Shown here in pieces: positions 44,813 to 52,943 of a stretch of DNA of 64,000 nucleotides (the stretch's first letter is position 1; every line of letters starts with the position of its first letter). This DNA is from Micrococcales bacterium 72-143 (GTDB lineage Bacteria > Actinomycetota > Actinomycetes > Actinomycetales > Microbacteriaceae). Below the pieces are notes generated by a model. That model was given only the letters and a program-made list of their open reading frames with translations. It was not told the DNA's origin and did no database searches. Location: positions 124,001-188,000 of the forward strand of contig MKVM01000001.1 in assembly GCA_001898835.1 (NCBI GenBank), written 5' to 3'. The position numbers and the translations under genes are program-made.

Positions 44813-44871
44813 CTGAGTGGTCGGTTTTTCGCCTCAAGCGTCGCGTTTGAGGCGAAAAACCGACCACTCAG
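44813..44871. repeat. Hairpin H1 between convergent genes (25 bp perfect stem)
   Basis: Left arm 44813-44837 begins CTGAGTGGTCGGTTTTTCGC, the right arm 44847-44871 is its exact reverse complement, and the loop is 9 nt. The run of T on one side and A on the other would make a terminator usable in both directions. It is related to the hairpin at 49071-49131 (same CGGTCGGTTT core, same 9 nt loop). Confidence 0.85.
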
Positions 44872-44894
44872 GGAGTGACGGACCGGCGGGGCGC

Positions 44895-46124
44895 TCAGCG
44901 CATGCCGAAGATGATCTCCGGATGGCCGAGGCGCCACCACGGGCCCGGGTCCTCGACGGTGCGCGAGAGCACGAGCGGCACCGTCACGGTCTGCGCCCCC
45001 GCCGTGAAGACCACCGACCCCAGCTCCACGCCCTTCGCTGCGAGGCGGATGTCGTCCGCCGTCACCTGCGCCGTGATCGGCGTGTCGCCCCACACGACGA
45101 CCGTGGCGTCCTGCGCGGCCACGGCATCCGCCTTCTCCCCCCACGGCGTCTCGTAGCTCGCGAGCACCGTGCCGGCCGTCACGAGCGGCACCTCGTGGAA
45201 GCCGGCCTGCGCCTGCTCGATCATGGAGCGGATGGCGGAGTTGATCGTGCCGTGGTCGGGCCCGTCGAGCACGACCCCCACGAGGTCGATCTCGCGCGAC
45301 CCCACCGTGATGGTCGCCGAGAAGAGCAGGTTGGCGCCGTCGAGCGTGCCCGTCTTGATGCCGTCGACGCCGTTGGACCCGAGCAGCTTGTTGGTGTTGT
45401 CGATCGTCCCGACGTCGTGCAGCGAGGTGCTGGGTGTGGCGACGATCTCCGCGACGACCGGGTTCTGCAGTGCGAGCTCGCCGAGCGTCACGAGGTCGGC
45501 AGCCGTCGCCGCACTGCCGGGGTCGAGGCCGGAGGTGTCGACGACGGTGATGCCGGAGAGCCCGTGGGCGGTGAGCCAGTCGCGGGCGGCCGACAGGTAC
45601 GCGTCGAGCGATCCGAAGGCCCAGACCGCGAGCGACTTCGAGTAGTTGTTCGCCGAGGGGATGAGCATGAGCTCGAGCAGCTCGCGCTCGGTGTACACCT
45701 GCCCGGCCTTGACCGGCTCGACCGAGCCGTTGCGCGCCAGGTAGTCGCGGTAGTAGCCGACATCCGCCGAGGTCATCGTGATCGACGGCCCGGGCTCGCC
45801 GACGGCGAGCGGATGCGCCTCGAGCACGGTGAGGGCCGTGACGACCTTCGTGACGCTCGCCATCGGCAGCGGGTCGGTCGTGCCCGCCTGCGCGAGCAGC
45901 CCGTCGTAGCCGATCGCCGCGATCGCGGAGGCCCCGTACCCGGGCAGTGCGGTCTCGGCGGCGGCGGGGGTCGCGATCTCGGGGGCCGCGATCGCGGCAT
46001 CCGTCTCCCCGACCGGGGCGAACAGGGTCAGCGGCAGGTAGGCGATGCCGCCGAGCACCGCGAAGAGCGTCCCGAAGACGAGGATCCGGCGTCGACGGTA
46101 GATCTGGCGTCGGCTGAGGGGCAC
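44895..46124 (-). CDS. D-alanyl-D-alanine carboxypeptidase (serine-type)
   Basis: 409 aa, an extracellular peptidoglycan-trimming enzyme. One N-terminal transmembrane helix (about 14-33, after RRQIYRRRR) anchors it outside. The three penicillin-binding motifs are visible: SVTK (active-site Ser), SANN (PSANNYSK) and KTG (GIKTGTLDG). A long tail follows the catalytic domain. GTG at 46124 was chosen because a GATAAT -10 (46131-46136) ends 6 nt before it. Downstream is the hairpin H1. Confidence 0.92.
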   Translation of the reverse strand: MPLSRRQIYRRRRILVFGTLFAVLGGIAYLPLTLFAPVGETDAAIAAPEIATPAAAETALPGYGASAIAAIGYDGLLAQAGTTDPLPMASVTKVVTALTVLEAHPLAVGEPGPSITMTSADVGYYRDYLARNGSVEPVKAGQVYTERELLELMLIPSANNYSKSLAVWAFGSLDAYLSAARDWLTAHGLSGITVVDTSGLDPGSAATAADLVTLGELALQNPVVAEIVATPSTSLHDVGTIDNTNKLLGSNGVDGIKTGTLDGANLLFSATITVGSREIDLVGVVLDGPDHGTINSAIRSMIEQAQAGFHEVPLVTAGTVLASYETPWGEKADAVAAQDATVVVWGDTPITAQVTADDIRLAAKGVELGSVVFTAGAQTVTVPLVLSRTVEDPGPWWRLGHPEIIFGMR

Positions 46125-46130
46125 CGGAGC

Positions 46131-46136
46131 ATTATC
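46131..46136 (-). promoter_or_regulatory. -10 element for the carboxypeptidase gene
   Basis: GATAAT on the minus strand, 6 nt before the GTG at 46124. It decides the start codon and points to a leaderless mRNA. Confidence 0.55.
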
Positions 46137-46180
46137 CCGGCAGGCGCCCGGGAACCGGCCGAGGCGCAGCGGTCCGCCGA

Positions 46181-46987
46181 TTATGAGCCGACGCGCAGCG
46201 CCCAGAGGGCGACGGCGGATGCCGCGGCCACGTTGAGCGAGTCGATGCCGCGCTGCATGGGGATCGTCACCACCCGGTCGGCGTTGCGCAGCGCCGCACG
46301 GCTCAAGCCGTCGCCCTCCGTGCCGAGCAGCAGCGCGACACGCTCGGGGGCGGATGCGGCGTAGGAGTCGAGGCTCACCGCCGTGTCGTCGAGGGCGAGG
46401 GCGGCGATCTCGAAGCCCGCCGCGTGCAGCTCCTCGGCCCCCTGCGGCCATTCCGGGAGCCGCGTCCACGGCACCTGCAGCACCGCCGCCATGCTGACCC
46501 GCACCGAGCGACGGTAGAGCGGATCGGCGCAGCGCGGCGTGACGAGCACAGCATCCGCCCCGAGCCCCGCGACCGCGCGGAAGATCGCCCCGACGTTGGT
46601 GTGGTCGACGATGTCCTCGAGCACCACGACGCGGCGTGCGTCGCGCAGCAGCGATGCGACCGACGGCAGCTCGGGTCGGTGCATCGAGGCGAGCGCGCCG
46701 CGGTGCAGCACGAAGCCGGTGATCTGCTCGAGCAGCTCGGGCGGGGCGAGGTAGACCGGCACGTCGACCTCGGCGAGCAGCGGCTCGAGATCCGGGATCC
46801 ACTTCTCCTGCAGCAGCACGGATCGCGGACGGTGCCCCGCCTCGAGCGCCCGCTGGATCACCTTCGTCGACTCGGCGATGTAGAGGCCGCCCTCCGGCTC
46901 CGAGAGGCGGCGCAGCACGACGTCGGTGAGTCGGAGGTAGTCGGTGAGCCGGGGGTCGGCGGGGTCGTCGACCGGCACGAGCTGCAT
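46181..46987 (-). CDS. TrmH/SpoU-family RNA methyltransferase
   Basis: 268 aa. An N-terminal RNA-binding region (about 1-100; AESTKVIQRALEAGHRPRS) leads to a SPOUT fold: VVLEDIVDHTNVGAIFRAVA, LLLGTEGDGLS and the C-terminal IPMQRGIDSLNVAAASAVAL. These are motifs 1-3 of 2'-O-ribose methyltransferases acting on tRNA or rRNA with SAM. The exact nucleotide is not predictable. ATG at 46987 has CAGAAT 6 nt upstream. It is divergent from the sirtuin gene with 75 nt between the starts. Confidence 0.92.
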   Translation of the reverse strand: MQLVPVDDPADPRLTDYLRLTDVVLRRLSEPEGGLYIAESTKVIQRALEAGHRPRSVLLQEKWIPDLEPLLAEVDVPVYLAPPELLEQITGFVLHRGALASMHRPELPSVASLLRDARRVVVLEDIVDHTNVGAIFRAVAGLGADAVLVTPRCADPLYRRSVRVSMAAVLQVPWTRLPEWPQGAEELHAAGFEIAALALDDTAVSLDSYAASAPERVALLLGTEGDGLSRAALRNADRVVTIPMQRGIDSLNVAAASAVALWALRVGS

Positions 46988-47062
46988 ACGCCGATTCTGC
47001 CAGCACGCCGAAACATGCCCGAAAACTGCGCGTCCTACAGTGAGAGCGCGGAAGGAGGCCCC

Positions 47063-47923
47063 ATGTCGATCGCGACGCTTCCCGCACCCGGCGATGCGAC
47101 GGGCACGCTCGCGCCCGCGCTCGACGCGGCCGAGCGCCTCCTCGCCGGGCGCCGCATCGCGGTGCTGACCGGGGCGGGCATCTCCACCGACTCCGGCATC
47201 CCCGACTACCGCGGCGCGGGCGCACCCGTGCATCGCAAGCCGATGGAGTTCTCGGCGTTCCTGGGCGACGAGCGCTCGCGCAAGCGCTACTGGGCGGGCA
47301 GCCACCTCGGGTGGAACCATTTCTCCGCAGCAGGCCCCAACGCCGGTCATCGCGCGCTCGCCGAGCTCGAGGAGCGCGGCGTCGTGACGGGCATCGTGAC
47401 GCAGAACGTCGATGGCCTGCACGCCCGCGCCGGCTCGCGTCGTGTCGTCGAGCTGCACGGCGCCATGCGTCGCGTCAGCTGCCTCACCTGCGGTCAGACC
47501 TTCGCACGCGCCGACATCGCCGAGCGGATGGCGCGCGAGAACCCGTGGCTCGGCTACCCGGATGCGATCCAGTCGGGCCCCGACGGCGACGTGCAGATCG
47601 ACTACGTCGACCGGATGGTGGTGCCCGCGTGCACCGTGTGCGGCGGCATGCTCAAGCCGGACGTCGTCTTCTTCGGCGAGTTCGTGCCCCAGACCGTGTT
47701 CGCCTCCGCGCGGGCGATCCTGCGCGGCTCCGATGCTCTGCTCGTCGCGGGCTCCTCACTCGTCGTCAACTCCGGCATCCGGCTGCTCGACCAGGCGTCG
47801 AAGGCGCGGATGCCCGTCGTGATCGTCAACCGCGGTGAGACGCGGGGCGACCGCCGCGCGAGCCTCAAGATCGACGCGGGCGCCTCCGAGGTGCTGGGCG
47901 CCCTCGCGGCTCGGCTTCGGTAG
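47063..47923 (+). CDS. Sir2-family NAD-dependent protein deacylase
   Basis: 286 aa. The NAD fold starts with TGAGISTDSGIPDYRG, followed by TQNVDGLH, the active-site His in VELHGAM, and two CxxC pairs (SCLTCG, ACTVCG) for zinc. KPDVVFFGE and SSLVVNSG complete the catalytic pattern. It removes acyl groups from lysines and releases O-acyl-ADP-ribose. The ATG at 47063 has GGAAGGAGG in front. The next gene's ribosome-binding site is inside a hairpin immediately after this stop (47928-47962). Confidence 0.94.
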   Translation: MSIATLPAPGDATGTLAPALDAAERLLAGRRIAVLTGAGISTDSGIPDYRGAGAPVHRKPMEFSAFLGDERSRKRYWAGSHLGWNHFSAAGPNAGHRALAELEERGVVTGIVTQNVDGLHARAGSRRVVELHGAMRRVSCLTCGQTFARADIAERMARENPWLGYPDAIQSGPDGDVQIDYVDRMVVPACTVCGGMLKPDVVFFGEFVPQTVFASARAILRGSDALLVAGSSLVVNSGIRLLDQASKARMPVVIVNRGETRGDRRASLKIDAGASEVLGALAARLR

Positions 47924-47927
47924 TCTC

Positions 47928-47962
47928 GATCCTCCGGGCGGGTACGCCCGATGCGGAGGATC
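47928..47962 (+). promoter_or_regulatory. 5'-UTR hairpin hiding the ribosome-binding site of the phosphatase gene
   Basis: GATCCTCC (47928-47935) pairs with GGAGGATC (47955-47962), with an inner stem GGGCG/CGCCC around GGTA. The right arm contains the GGAGG ribosome-binding site 4 nt before the ATG at 47964. It could act as a translational switch on the sirtuin read-through mRNA. Confidence 0.6.
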
Positions 47963-47963
47963 C

Positions 47964-48617
47964 ATGACCGAGCTGTACCTGGTGCGCCACGGCGAGACCG
48001 ACTGGAACGCGGCGCGCCGCATCCAGGGCCGCACCGACATCCCCCTCAACGACGCCGGACGCGCCCAGGCCCGCCAGGCCGCGGAGCTGCTCGGCCGGCG
48101 CCGCTGGGACGCCGTGTACGCGAGCCCGCTCTCCCGCGCCCACGAGACCGCGGCGATCATCGCCGACCGCCTCGGGCTGGGTGAGGTGACGGATGTCGAC
48201 GCGCTCGTCGAGCGCGACTACGGCGCCGCCGAGGGCATGAGCTTCGAGCAGATCGAGGCGCTCTACCCGGAGGGCGTGCGCGCACCGGGCCAGGAGACGC
48301 GGGCAGAGGTCGCGGGGCGCGTCGTGCCGGCGCTCCTCGCGCTCGCGGAGCGGCACCCGGGCGAGCGGCTCGTCGTCGTGAGCCACGGCGGCGCGATCCG
48401 GTCCGTCCTGCAGACCGCGGAGCCCGGCACGCAGCATCCGCGCATCACGAACGCCTCCGTGCACAGCTTCCGGGTCGAGGACGGCGCGCTGCAGCTCATC
48501 GCCTTCGACGACCCGATCGAGGAGGAGTCGCTGCTTCCCGAGTGCGACGACCTCGACGAGCAGAACGCGGTCGAGGCGGCCGAGGACGGCGAGACGCTGC
48601 AGCGGACGGACGCCTGA
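47964..48617 (+). CDS. Histidine phosphatase family protein
   Basis: 217 aa. Phosphoglycerate mutase-like fold with the catalytic LVRHGETDWN (His near residue 8), RIQGRTDIPLNDAGRAQA, SPLSRAHET and the second His in VVVSHGGAI. It hydrolyses a phosphomonoester; no substrate can be assigned. A 40-residue acidic tail (about 175-217) is not part of the fold. The ATG at 47964 is preceded by GGAGGATCC within the hairpin described above. The stop overlaps the YbaK gene start (TGATG). Confidence 0.9.
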   Translation: MTELYLVRHGETDWNAARRIQGRTDIPLNDAGRAQARQAAELLGRRRWDAVYASPLSRAHETAAIIADRLGLGEVTDVDALVERDYGAAEGMSFEQIEALYPEGVRAPGQETRAEVAGRVVPALLALAERHPGERLVVVSHGGAIRSVLQTAEPGTQHPRITNASVHSFRVEDGALQLIAFDDPIEEESLLPECDDLDEQNAVEAAEDGETLQRTDA

Positions 48618-49075
48618 TGGCGGCGGCCGACTACGCCGGGCGGCTGCGGGCGCTGGGTCTCGATCCCGCGGTGCGGGAGTTCCCGGAGGGCACCCACACG
48701 GCGCAGGACGCCGCGGACGCGATCGGCTGCCCCGTCGCGGCGATCGTCAAGAGCCTCGTGTTCACGCTCGACGGCGAGCCGCTGCTCGTCCTCGTCTCGG
48801 GCGCCAACCGCGTCGACACGGATGCCCTCGGCGCACGTCTCGGGGGTGCCCTCGGCAAGGCGGACGCCCGCACCGTGAAGGAGGCCACGGGCTACTCGAT
48901 CGGTGCCGTGCCGCCGCTCGCGCATCCCGCACCCCTGCGTACGGTGATCGACGAGGACCTGCTGCGGCTCGAGACGCTGTGGGCCGCCGCGGGCACGGCA
49001 TCCTCGGTGTTCGCGATCGCCCCGGCCGAGCTCGTGCGGCTCGCCGGCGGCGAGGTGCTCGCCGTCAGCCGCTGA
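48617..49075 (+). CDS. YbaK/EbsC-family aminoacyl-tRNA deacylase
   Basis: 152 aa. Resembles Cys-tRNA(Pro)/Ala-tRNA editing domains that hydrolyse mischarged tRNAs. The conserved Lys is seen in AAIVKSLVF and the GYSIGAVPPLAH segment is typical. It lies directly after the phosphatase gene with a one-base overlap. The TGA stop is inside the left arm of hairpin H2. Confidence 0.9.
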   Translation: MAAADYAGRLRALGLDPAVREFPEGTHTAQDAADAIGCPVAAIVKSLVFTLDGEPLLVLVSGANRVDTDALGARLGGALGKADARTVKEATGYSIGAVPPLAHPAPLRTVIDEDLLRLETLWAAAGTASSVFAIAPAELVRLAGGEVLAVSR

Positions 49076-49131
49076 CCGGTCGGTTTCCGGCCTCATGAGG
49101 GTCGGATGGGGCCGGAAACCGACCGCTCAGC
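49071..49131. repeat. Hairpin H2 between convergent genes (26 bp stem)
   Basis: Arms 49071-49096 and 49106-49131 pair over 26 positions with one mismatch and one G-U, around a 9 nt loop. The arms contain GCTGACCGGTCGGTTTCCGG and its complement. The TGA of the YbaK gene and the TGA of the glycosyltransferase gene each lie within one arm. It shares the GGTCGGTTT core and loop size with H1 at 44813. Confidence 0.8.
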
Positions 49132-50215
49132 GGACGGAGGCGCGGGCGACGCGCTCGAGCAGCTCGAGCAGCGTGTGCGCGGAGCGGTTCCAGTCGAAGA
49201 CGGCGGCCTGCTCGCGGGCGGCGGCGGAGCGTCGGGCCCACTCCTCCGGATCGTCGAGCGTGCGGATGGCGGCAGCCACCGCGCCGACGTCGCGGGGGTC
49301 GGCGTACACGGCCGCCTCTCCCCCGATCTCGCGGAAGATCGGGATGTCGGACACCACGACCGGCGTGCCGCGCACCATCGCCTCGACGAGCGGCAGGCCG
49401 AAGCCCTCGTCGAGCGACATCGTCACGAGCGCGAGGGCGCGGTCCAGGAGCTCGCCGTATTCGGCATCCGTCACGCCGTCGTGCACGACGAGCGCGCCCC
49501 CGGGGGCGAGCGCCTCGAGCCGGGCGCGGTCGGCGTCGGAGATCCGGCTGAGCAGGTGCAGCCGGTGGCCGGGCAGCTCGTGGAGCGCCCGCGCGAGCGT
49601 CTCGACGTTCTTGTAGGGCATGAACGAGCCCATGTAGACGAGCTCGCGGTCGGCGGGCTGCCGTCGCGCGGCGTCCGCGTCGACGGGGTCGGCCGCGTTC
49701 GACACGACCGTGATCGGCCGATCGGTGAGCCGGTGCTCGCGCATCAGCTCGCGCGTCGTCGCCGAGACCGTCGCGACCTCGTCGGCGCGGTTCAGCAGCA
49801 TCCGCTGCGGCCACCAGGCGAGGTGGTACAGCCGCCACATGAGGCGGATGGGCCAGGCGAGATCGCGCGGCGGCGTGCGGTTGCGGTAGTAGATCAGGTC
49901 GTGCAGCGTCAGCACGAGCCCGTAGCGGCGCCCCCACGAGCCGATCGTCTGCATGGGGCTGAACACGACGTCCGGTTCGAAGGCGTTGAGCCGTCGCGCG
50001 ATCGTCAGCTCCCGCGGGCTGGTCGGGGCCGTCGCGAGCTCCCACGGCAGCTCCGGCAGCATCGCCAGCTGGCCCTCGTCGGAGACCACCATGACGAGCT
50101 CGTGCCCCGCCTGCCGCGCGAGCGGCGCGAGCGCCGTCACGAGGTGGGCGGTGTAGCGGCTGATCCCGTCGTGCCGCGGGTAGCGGATGTAGCGGCAGTC
50201 GACGAGGATCCTCAC
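49127..50215 (-). CDS. Glycosyltransferase family 4 (mannosyltransferase-like)
   Basis: 362 aa GT-B fold enzyme. N-terminal VRILVDCRYIRYPRHDGISR, the GSFMPYKNVETLARAL hinge after the acceptor domain, and the donor-binding SLDEGFGLPLVEAMVRGTPV (ExxxxxxxE pattern) are visible. It transfers a sugar from a nucleotide donor to a lipid or glycan; whether mannose or another sugar is not determinable. The GTG at 50215 overlaps the alpha/beta hydrolase stop (GTGA), giving a two-gene operon. No signal or membrane helix. Confidence 0.9.
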   Translation of the reverse strand: MRILVDCRYIRYPRHDGISRYTAHLVTALAPLARQAGHELVMVVSDEGQLAMLPELPWELATAPTSPRELTIARRLNAFEPDVVFSPMQTIGSWGRRYGLVLTLHDLIYYRNRTPPRDLAWPIRLMWRLYHLAWWPQRMLLNRADEVATVSATTRELMREHRLTDRPITVVSNAADPVDADAARRQPADRELVYMGSFMPYKNVETLARALHELPGHRLHLLSRISDADRARLEALAPGGALVVHDGVTDAEYGELLDRALALVTMSLDEGFGLPLVEAMVRGTPVVVSDIPIFREIGGEAAVYADPRDVGAVAAAIRTLDDPEEWARRSAAAREQAAVFDWNRSAHTLLELLERVARASVR

Positions 50216-51132
50216 CGGGCCGCCCCCGGCGGCGCGCTCGCGGGCAGCGTCGCGAGGAAGTCGCGGATGGCCGCGGCGACCAGCTCGGGCGTCTCGTAGT
50301 GGGCGAGGTGCCCCGTGCCGGGCAGCACGACGAGCCGCGCGTCGGGGAACAGCCCGACGGCGCTGTGCTGGCCGTCGAGCGGGGCGATCCGGTCGAGCTC
50401 CCCGGCGATGAGCACCGTCGGCACGTCCACGCGCGCGGCGGCGGCGCGCACGTCGGTGCTGACGGAGGCGTCGAACGCCTCGGCGACCGTGCGCGGGTCG
50501 GAGAAGCCGTTGAAGTATCGGTGGTGCTCCTCGTGGATCCAGCGGCGCAGCTCGGCATCCGGGGTCTTCACGAGGTTCATGCTCATGAACTGCACGATCA
50601 GCCAGTTGCCGAGCCACACGCGGGCGAGGCCGTTCGGCATCGCGCGCGTGACGCCGTAGAAGGCGCGTGTGGCGCCGGTGATGCCCCGGCCGGCCGCGAC
50701 CTTCGGGTCGGTCGTGATCGGGTTGACGAGGATGAGCGCCCGCGCCGGCATCCCGTCGGCGATCGCGTGCGAGGCGATCATCGAGCCGAAGGAGTGGCCG
50801 AGCACCACCGGCGGCGCGGACAGTCCGAGGGCGGCGATGAAGCCGCCGAGCCAGCGCCCGTATCCCGCGATCGAGTGCGGCGCCTTGGTGAGCGGCGTCG
50901 ACACCCCGAACCCGGGGAGGTCGGGGCTGATGACGCGGATGCCGTCGAGCCGCGCGATGACGGCCTCCAGCCCGTGGTGGTCGCCGCGGTAGCCATGCGC
51001 GAGCACGACGACGTCGCGGGCGTCCTCGGGCCCGAAGTCCCAGAAGCGGGTGCGGGAGCCGAGGATCTCGAGCTCGCGCTCTCTTACGGGGATGCGGGCG
51101 AGGGCCTCGGCGTGCGGGGTCGGGACGGACAT
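50212..51132 (-). CDS. Alpha/beta hydrolase
   Basis: 306 aa. Triad: Ser in VVLGHSFGSM, Asp in IAGELDRIAPL, His in PGTGHLAHYETPE. The oxyanion strand reads VVLAHGYRGDHHG. A cap domain of about 90 residues lies between. Substrate unknown; co-encoded with a glycosyltransferase. The ATG at 51132 is 7 nt after TAGAAT (51140-51145), giving a leaderless start. Confidence 0.9.
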   Translation of the reverse strand: MSVPTPHAEALARIPVRERELEILGSRTRFWDFGPEDARDVVVLAHGYRGDHHGLEAVIARLDGIRVISPDLPGFGVSTPLTKAPHSIAGYGRWLGGFIAALGLSAPPVVLGHSFGSMIASHAIADGMPARALILVNPITTDPKVAAGRGITGATRAFYGVTRAMPNGLARVWLGNWLIVQFMSMNLVKTPDAELRRWIHEEHHRYFNGFSDPRTVAEAFDASVSTDVRAAAARVDVPTVLIAGELDRIAPLDGQHSAVGLFPDARLVVLPGTGHLAHYETPELVAAAIRDFLATLPASAPPGAAR

Positions 51133-51139
51133 CCCTGCG

Positions 51140-51145
51140 ATTCTA
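51140..51145 (-). promoter_or_regulatory. -10 element for the hydrolase/glycosyltransferase operon
   Basis: TAGAAT on the minus strand, 7 nt before the ATG at 51132. The divergent treS -10 lies about 30 bp away. Confidence 0.5.
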
Positions 51146-51171
51146 GGCGCGCGGGAAGCCGCGGCAGGTGC

Positions 51172-51177
51172 CAGACT
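51172..51177 (+). promoter_or_regulatory. -10 element for treS
   Basis: CAGACT, 6 nt before the GTG at 51184. It is weaker than the others, but occupies the same leaderless position. Confidence 0.4.
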
Positions 51178-51183
51178 CGGACG

Positions 51184-52911
51184 GTGACGTTCACGGCTCC
51201 CATCACGCTGCCCGGCCTCACCCTCGACCCGCACTGGTACCGCCGTGCGGTGTTCTACGAGGTCATGGTGCGGTCCTTCGTCGACTCCAACGGCGACGGG
51301 TCGGGCGATCTCGGCGGTCTGATCTCGAAGCTCGACTACCTGCAGTGGCTCGGCGTCGACGCACTCTGGATCCCCCCGATCTACCAGTCGCCGCTGCGCG
51401 ACGGCGGCTACGACGTCGCCGACTACCGCGCGATCCTGCCGGAGTTCGGCACGCTGGAGGAGTTCCGGGAGCTCGTCACGAAGGCGCACGAGCGGAACAT
51501 GCGCATCATCATCGACCTGCCGCTCAACCACACCTCCGACCAGCACGAGTGGTTCCAGCAGTCCCGCAGCGACCCGGAGGGTCCCTACGGCGACTTCTAC
51601 GTCTGGCGCGACACCGACGAGGGCTACCCCAACGTCCGCATCATCTTCACCGACTACGAGGACTCCAACTGGGCCTTCGACGCGGAGCGGCGCCAGTTCT
51701 ACTTCCACCGCTTCTTCTCGCACCAGCCGGACCTCAACTACCGCAACCCCGCGGTGCACGCGGCGGTCTTCGACATCATCCGGTTCTGGATGGACCTCGG
51801 CGTCGACGGCTTCCGTCTCGACGCGATCCCCTACCTCTACGAGTCGGAGGAGGGCACGGGCGAGGGCGAGCCCGAGACCCACGACTTCATCAAGGCGGTG
51901 CGCCGCATGATGGACGAGGAGTACCCGGGCCGGGTGATGATCGCGGAGGCGAACCAGTGGCCCGCCGAGGTGGTCGAGTTCATGGGGACCGACGAGGACC
52001 CGCAGTGCCACATGGCCTTCGACTTCCCCGTCATGCCGCGCATCTTCTACTCCCTGCGCGCGCAGTCGGCCCAGGAGCTGCAGCGCGTGCTCTCGGAGAC
52101 GACCGAGGTGCCGACGGGCGCCGGCTGGGGCGTCTTCCTGCGCAACCACGACGAGCTGACCCTCGAGATGGTCAGCGAGGAGTACCGGCAGGCCATGTAC
52201 GGCTGGTACGCCTACGATCCGCGGATGCGCGTCAACGTCGGCATCCGCCGCCGCCTCGCGCCGCTGCTCGACAACTCGCGCGCCGAGCTCGAGCTCGCCC
52301 ACGCGCTGCTGTTCTCGCTGCCGGGCTCGCCGTTCCTGTACTACGGCGACGAGATCGGGATGGGCGACAACATCTGGCTGCCCGACCGCGACGCGTCCCG
52401 CACCCCCATGCAGTGGACGCCCGACCGCAACGCGGGGTTCTCCACCGCCGACCCCGGCAAGCTCTATCTGCCCGTCGTGCAGTCGCTCGTCTACAACTAC
52501 ACGCTCGTCAACGTCGAGTCGCAGCTGGCCCAGTCCCGCTCCCTGCTGCACTGGATCCGAAACGTCATTCACGTGCGGAAGGCGCATCCGACCTTCGGCC
52601 TCGGTACGATCCGCGTGCTGCGCACCAACCACGAGTCGGTGCTCGCCTTCGTGCGCGAGTACGAGGGATCCGGCACGGCGTTCGGCGACGCCCCCGAGCG
52701 GGTGCTGTGCGTGTTCTCGTTCTCGCACAACCCGGTGTCGGTGTCGGTCGAGCTGAACGGCGACGAGGGGGTGACGCCCTACGACCTGTTCGGCGGCGGC
52801 GCCTTCCCCACCGTCGGCGACGACGGCGTGCTCACCCTGACCCTCGCGACGCAGAGCTTCTACTGGCTGCACCTCGGGGAGCCCCGCGCGGCGCTCCCGC
52901 GCGCCTTCTGA
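51184..52911 (+). CDS. treS: Trehalose synthase / maltose alpha-D-glucosyltransferase
   Basis: 575 aa GH13 enzyme that interconverts maltose and trehalose. Catalytic residues are visible: nucleophile Asp in GVDGFRLDAIPY, acid/base Glu in IAEANQWPAE, and RNHDELTLEM. The N-terminal WYRRAVFYEVMVRSF and the PMQWTPDRNAGFS region are typical of TreS. No maltokinase domain is attached and no pep2 gene follows, although one usually does in this context. GTG start at 51184. Together with glgC and glgA it suggests the trehalose-glycogen (GlgE) pathway operates here (inference). Confidence 0.93.
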   Translation: MTFTAPITLPGLTLDPHWYRRAVFYEVMVRSFVDSNGDGSGDLGGLISKLDYLQWLGVDALWIPPIYQSPLRDGGYDVADYRAILPEFGTLEEFRELVTKAHERNMRIIIDLPLNHTSDQHEWFQQSRSDPEGPYGDFYVWRDTDEGYPNVRIIFTDYEDSNWAFDAERRQFYFHRFFSHQPDLNYRNPAVHAAVFDIIRFWMDLGVDGFRLDAIPYLYESEEGTGEGEPETHDFIKAVRRMMDEEYPGRVMIAEANQWPAEVVEFMGTDEDPQCHMAFDFPVMPRIFYSLRAQSAQELQRVLSETTEVPTGAGWGVFLRNHDELTLEMVSEEYRQAMYGWYAYDPRMRVNVGIRRRLAPLLDNSRAELELAHALLFSLPGSPFLYYGDEIGMGDNIWLPDRDASRTPMQWTPDRNAGFSTADPGKLYLPVVQSLVYNYTLVNVESQLAQSRSLLHWIRNVIHVRKAHPTFGLGTIRVLRTNHESVLAFVREYEGSGTAFGDAPERVLCVFSFSHNPVSVSVELNGDEGVTPYDLFGGGAFPTVGDDGVLTLTLATQSFYWLHLGEPRAALPRAF

Positions 52912-52931
52912 CCCGCGTCGGAGGGCGGCCC

Positions 52932-52937
52932 TAGGCT
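52932..52937 (+). promoter_or_regulatory. -10 element for the exonuclease-NUDIX gene
   Basis: TAGGCT, 6 nt before the ATG at 52944; leaderless arrangement as at argG. Confidence 0.5.
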
Positions 52938-52943
52938 TCGGCC

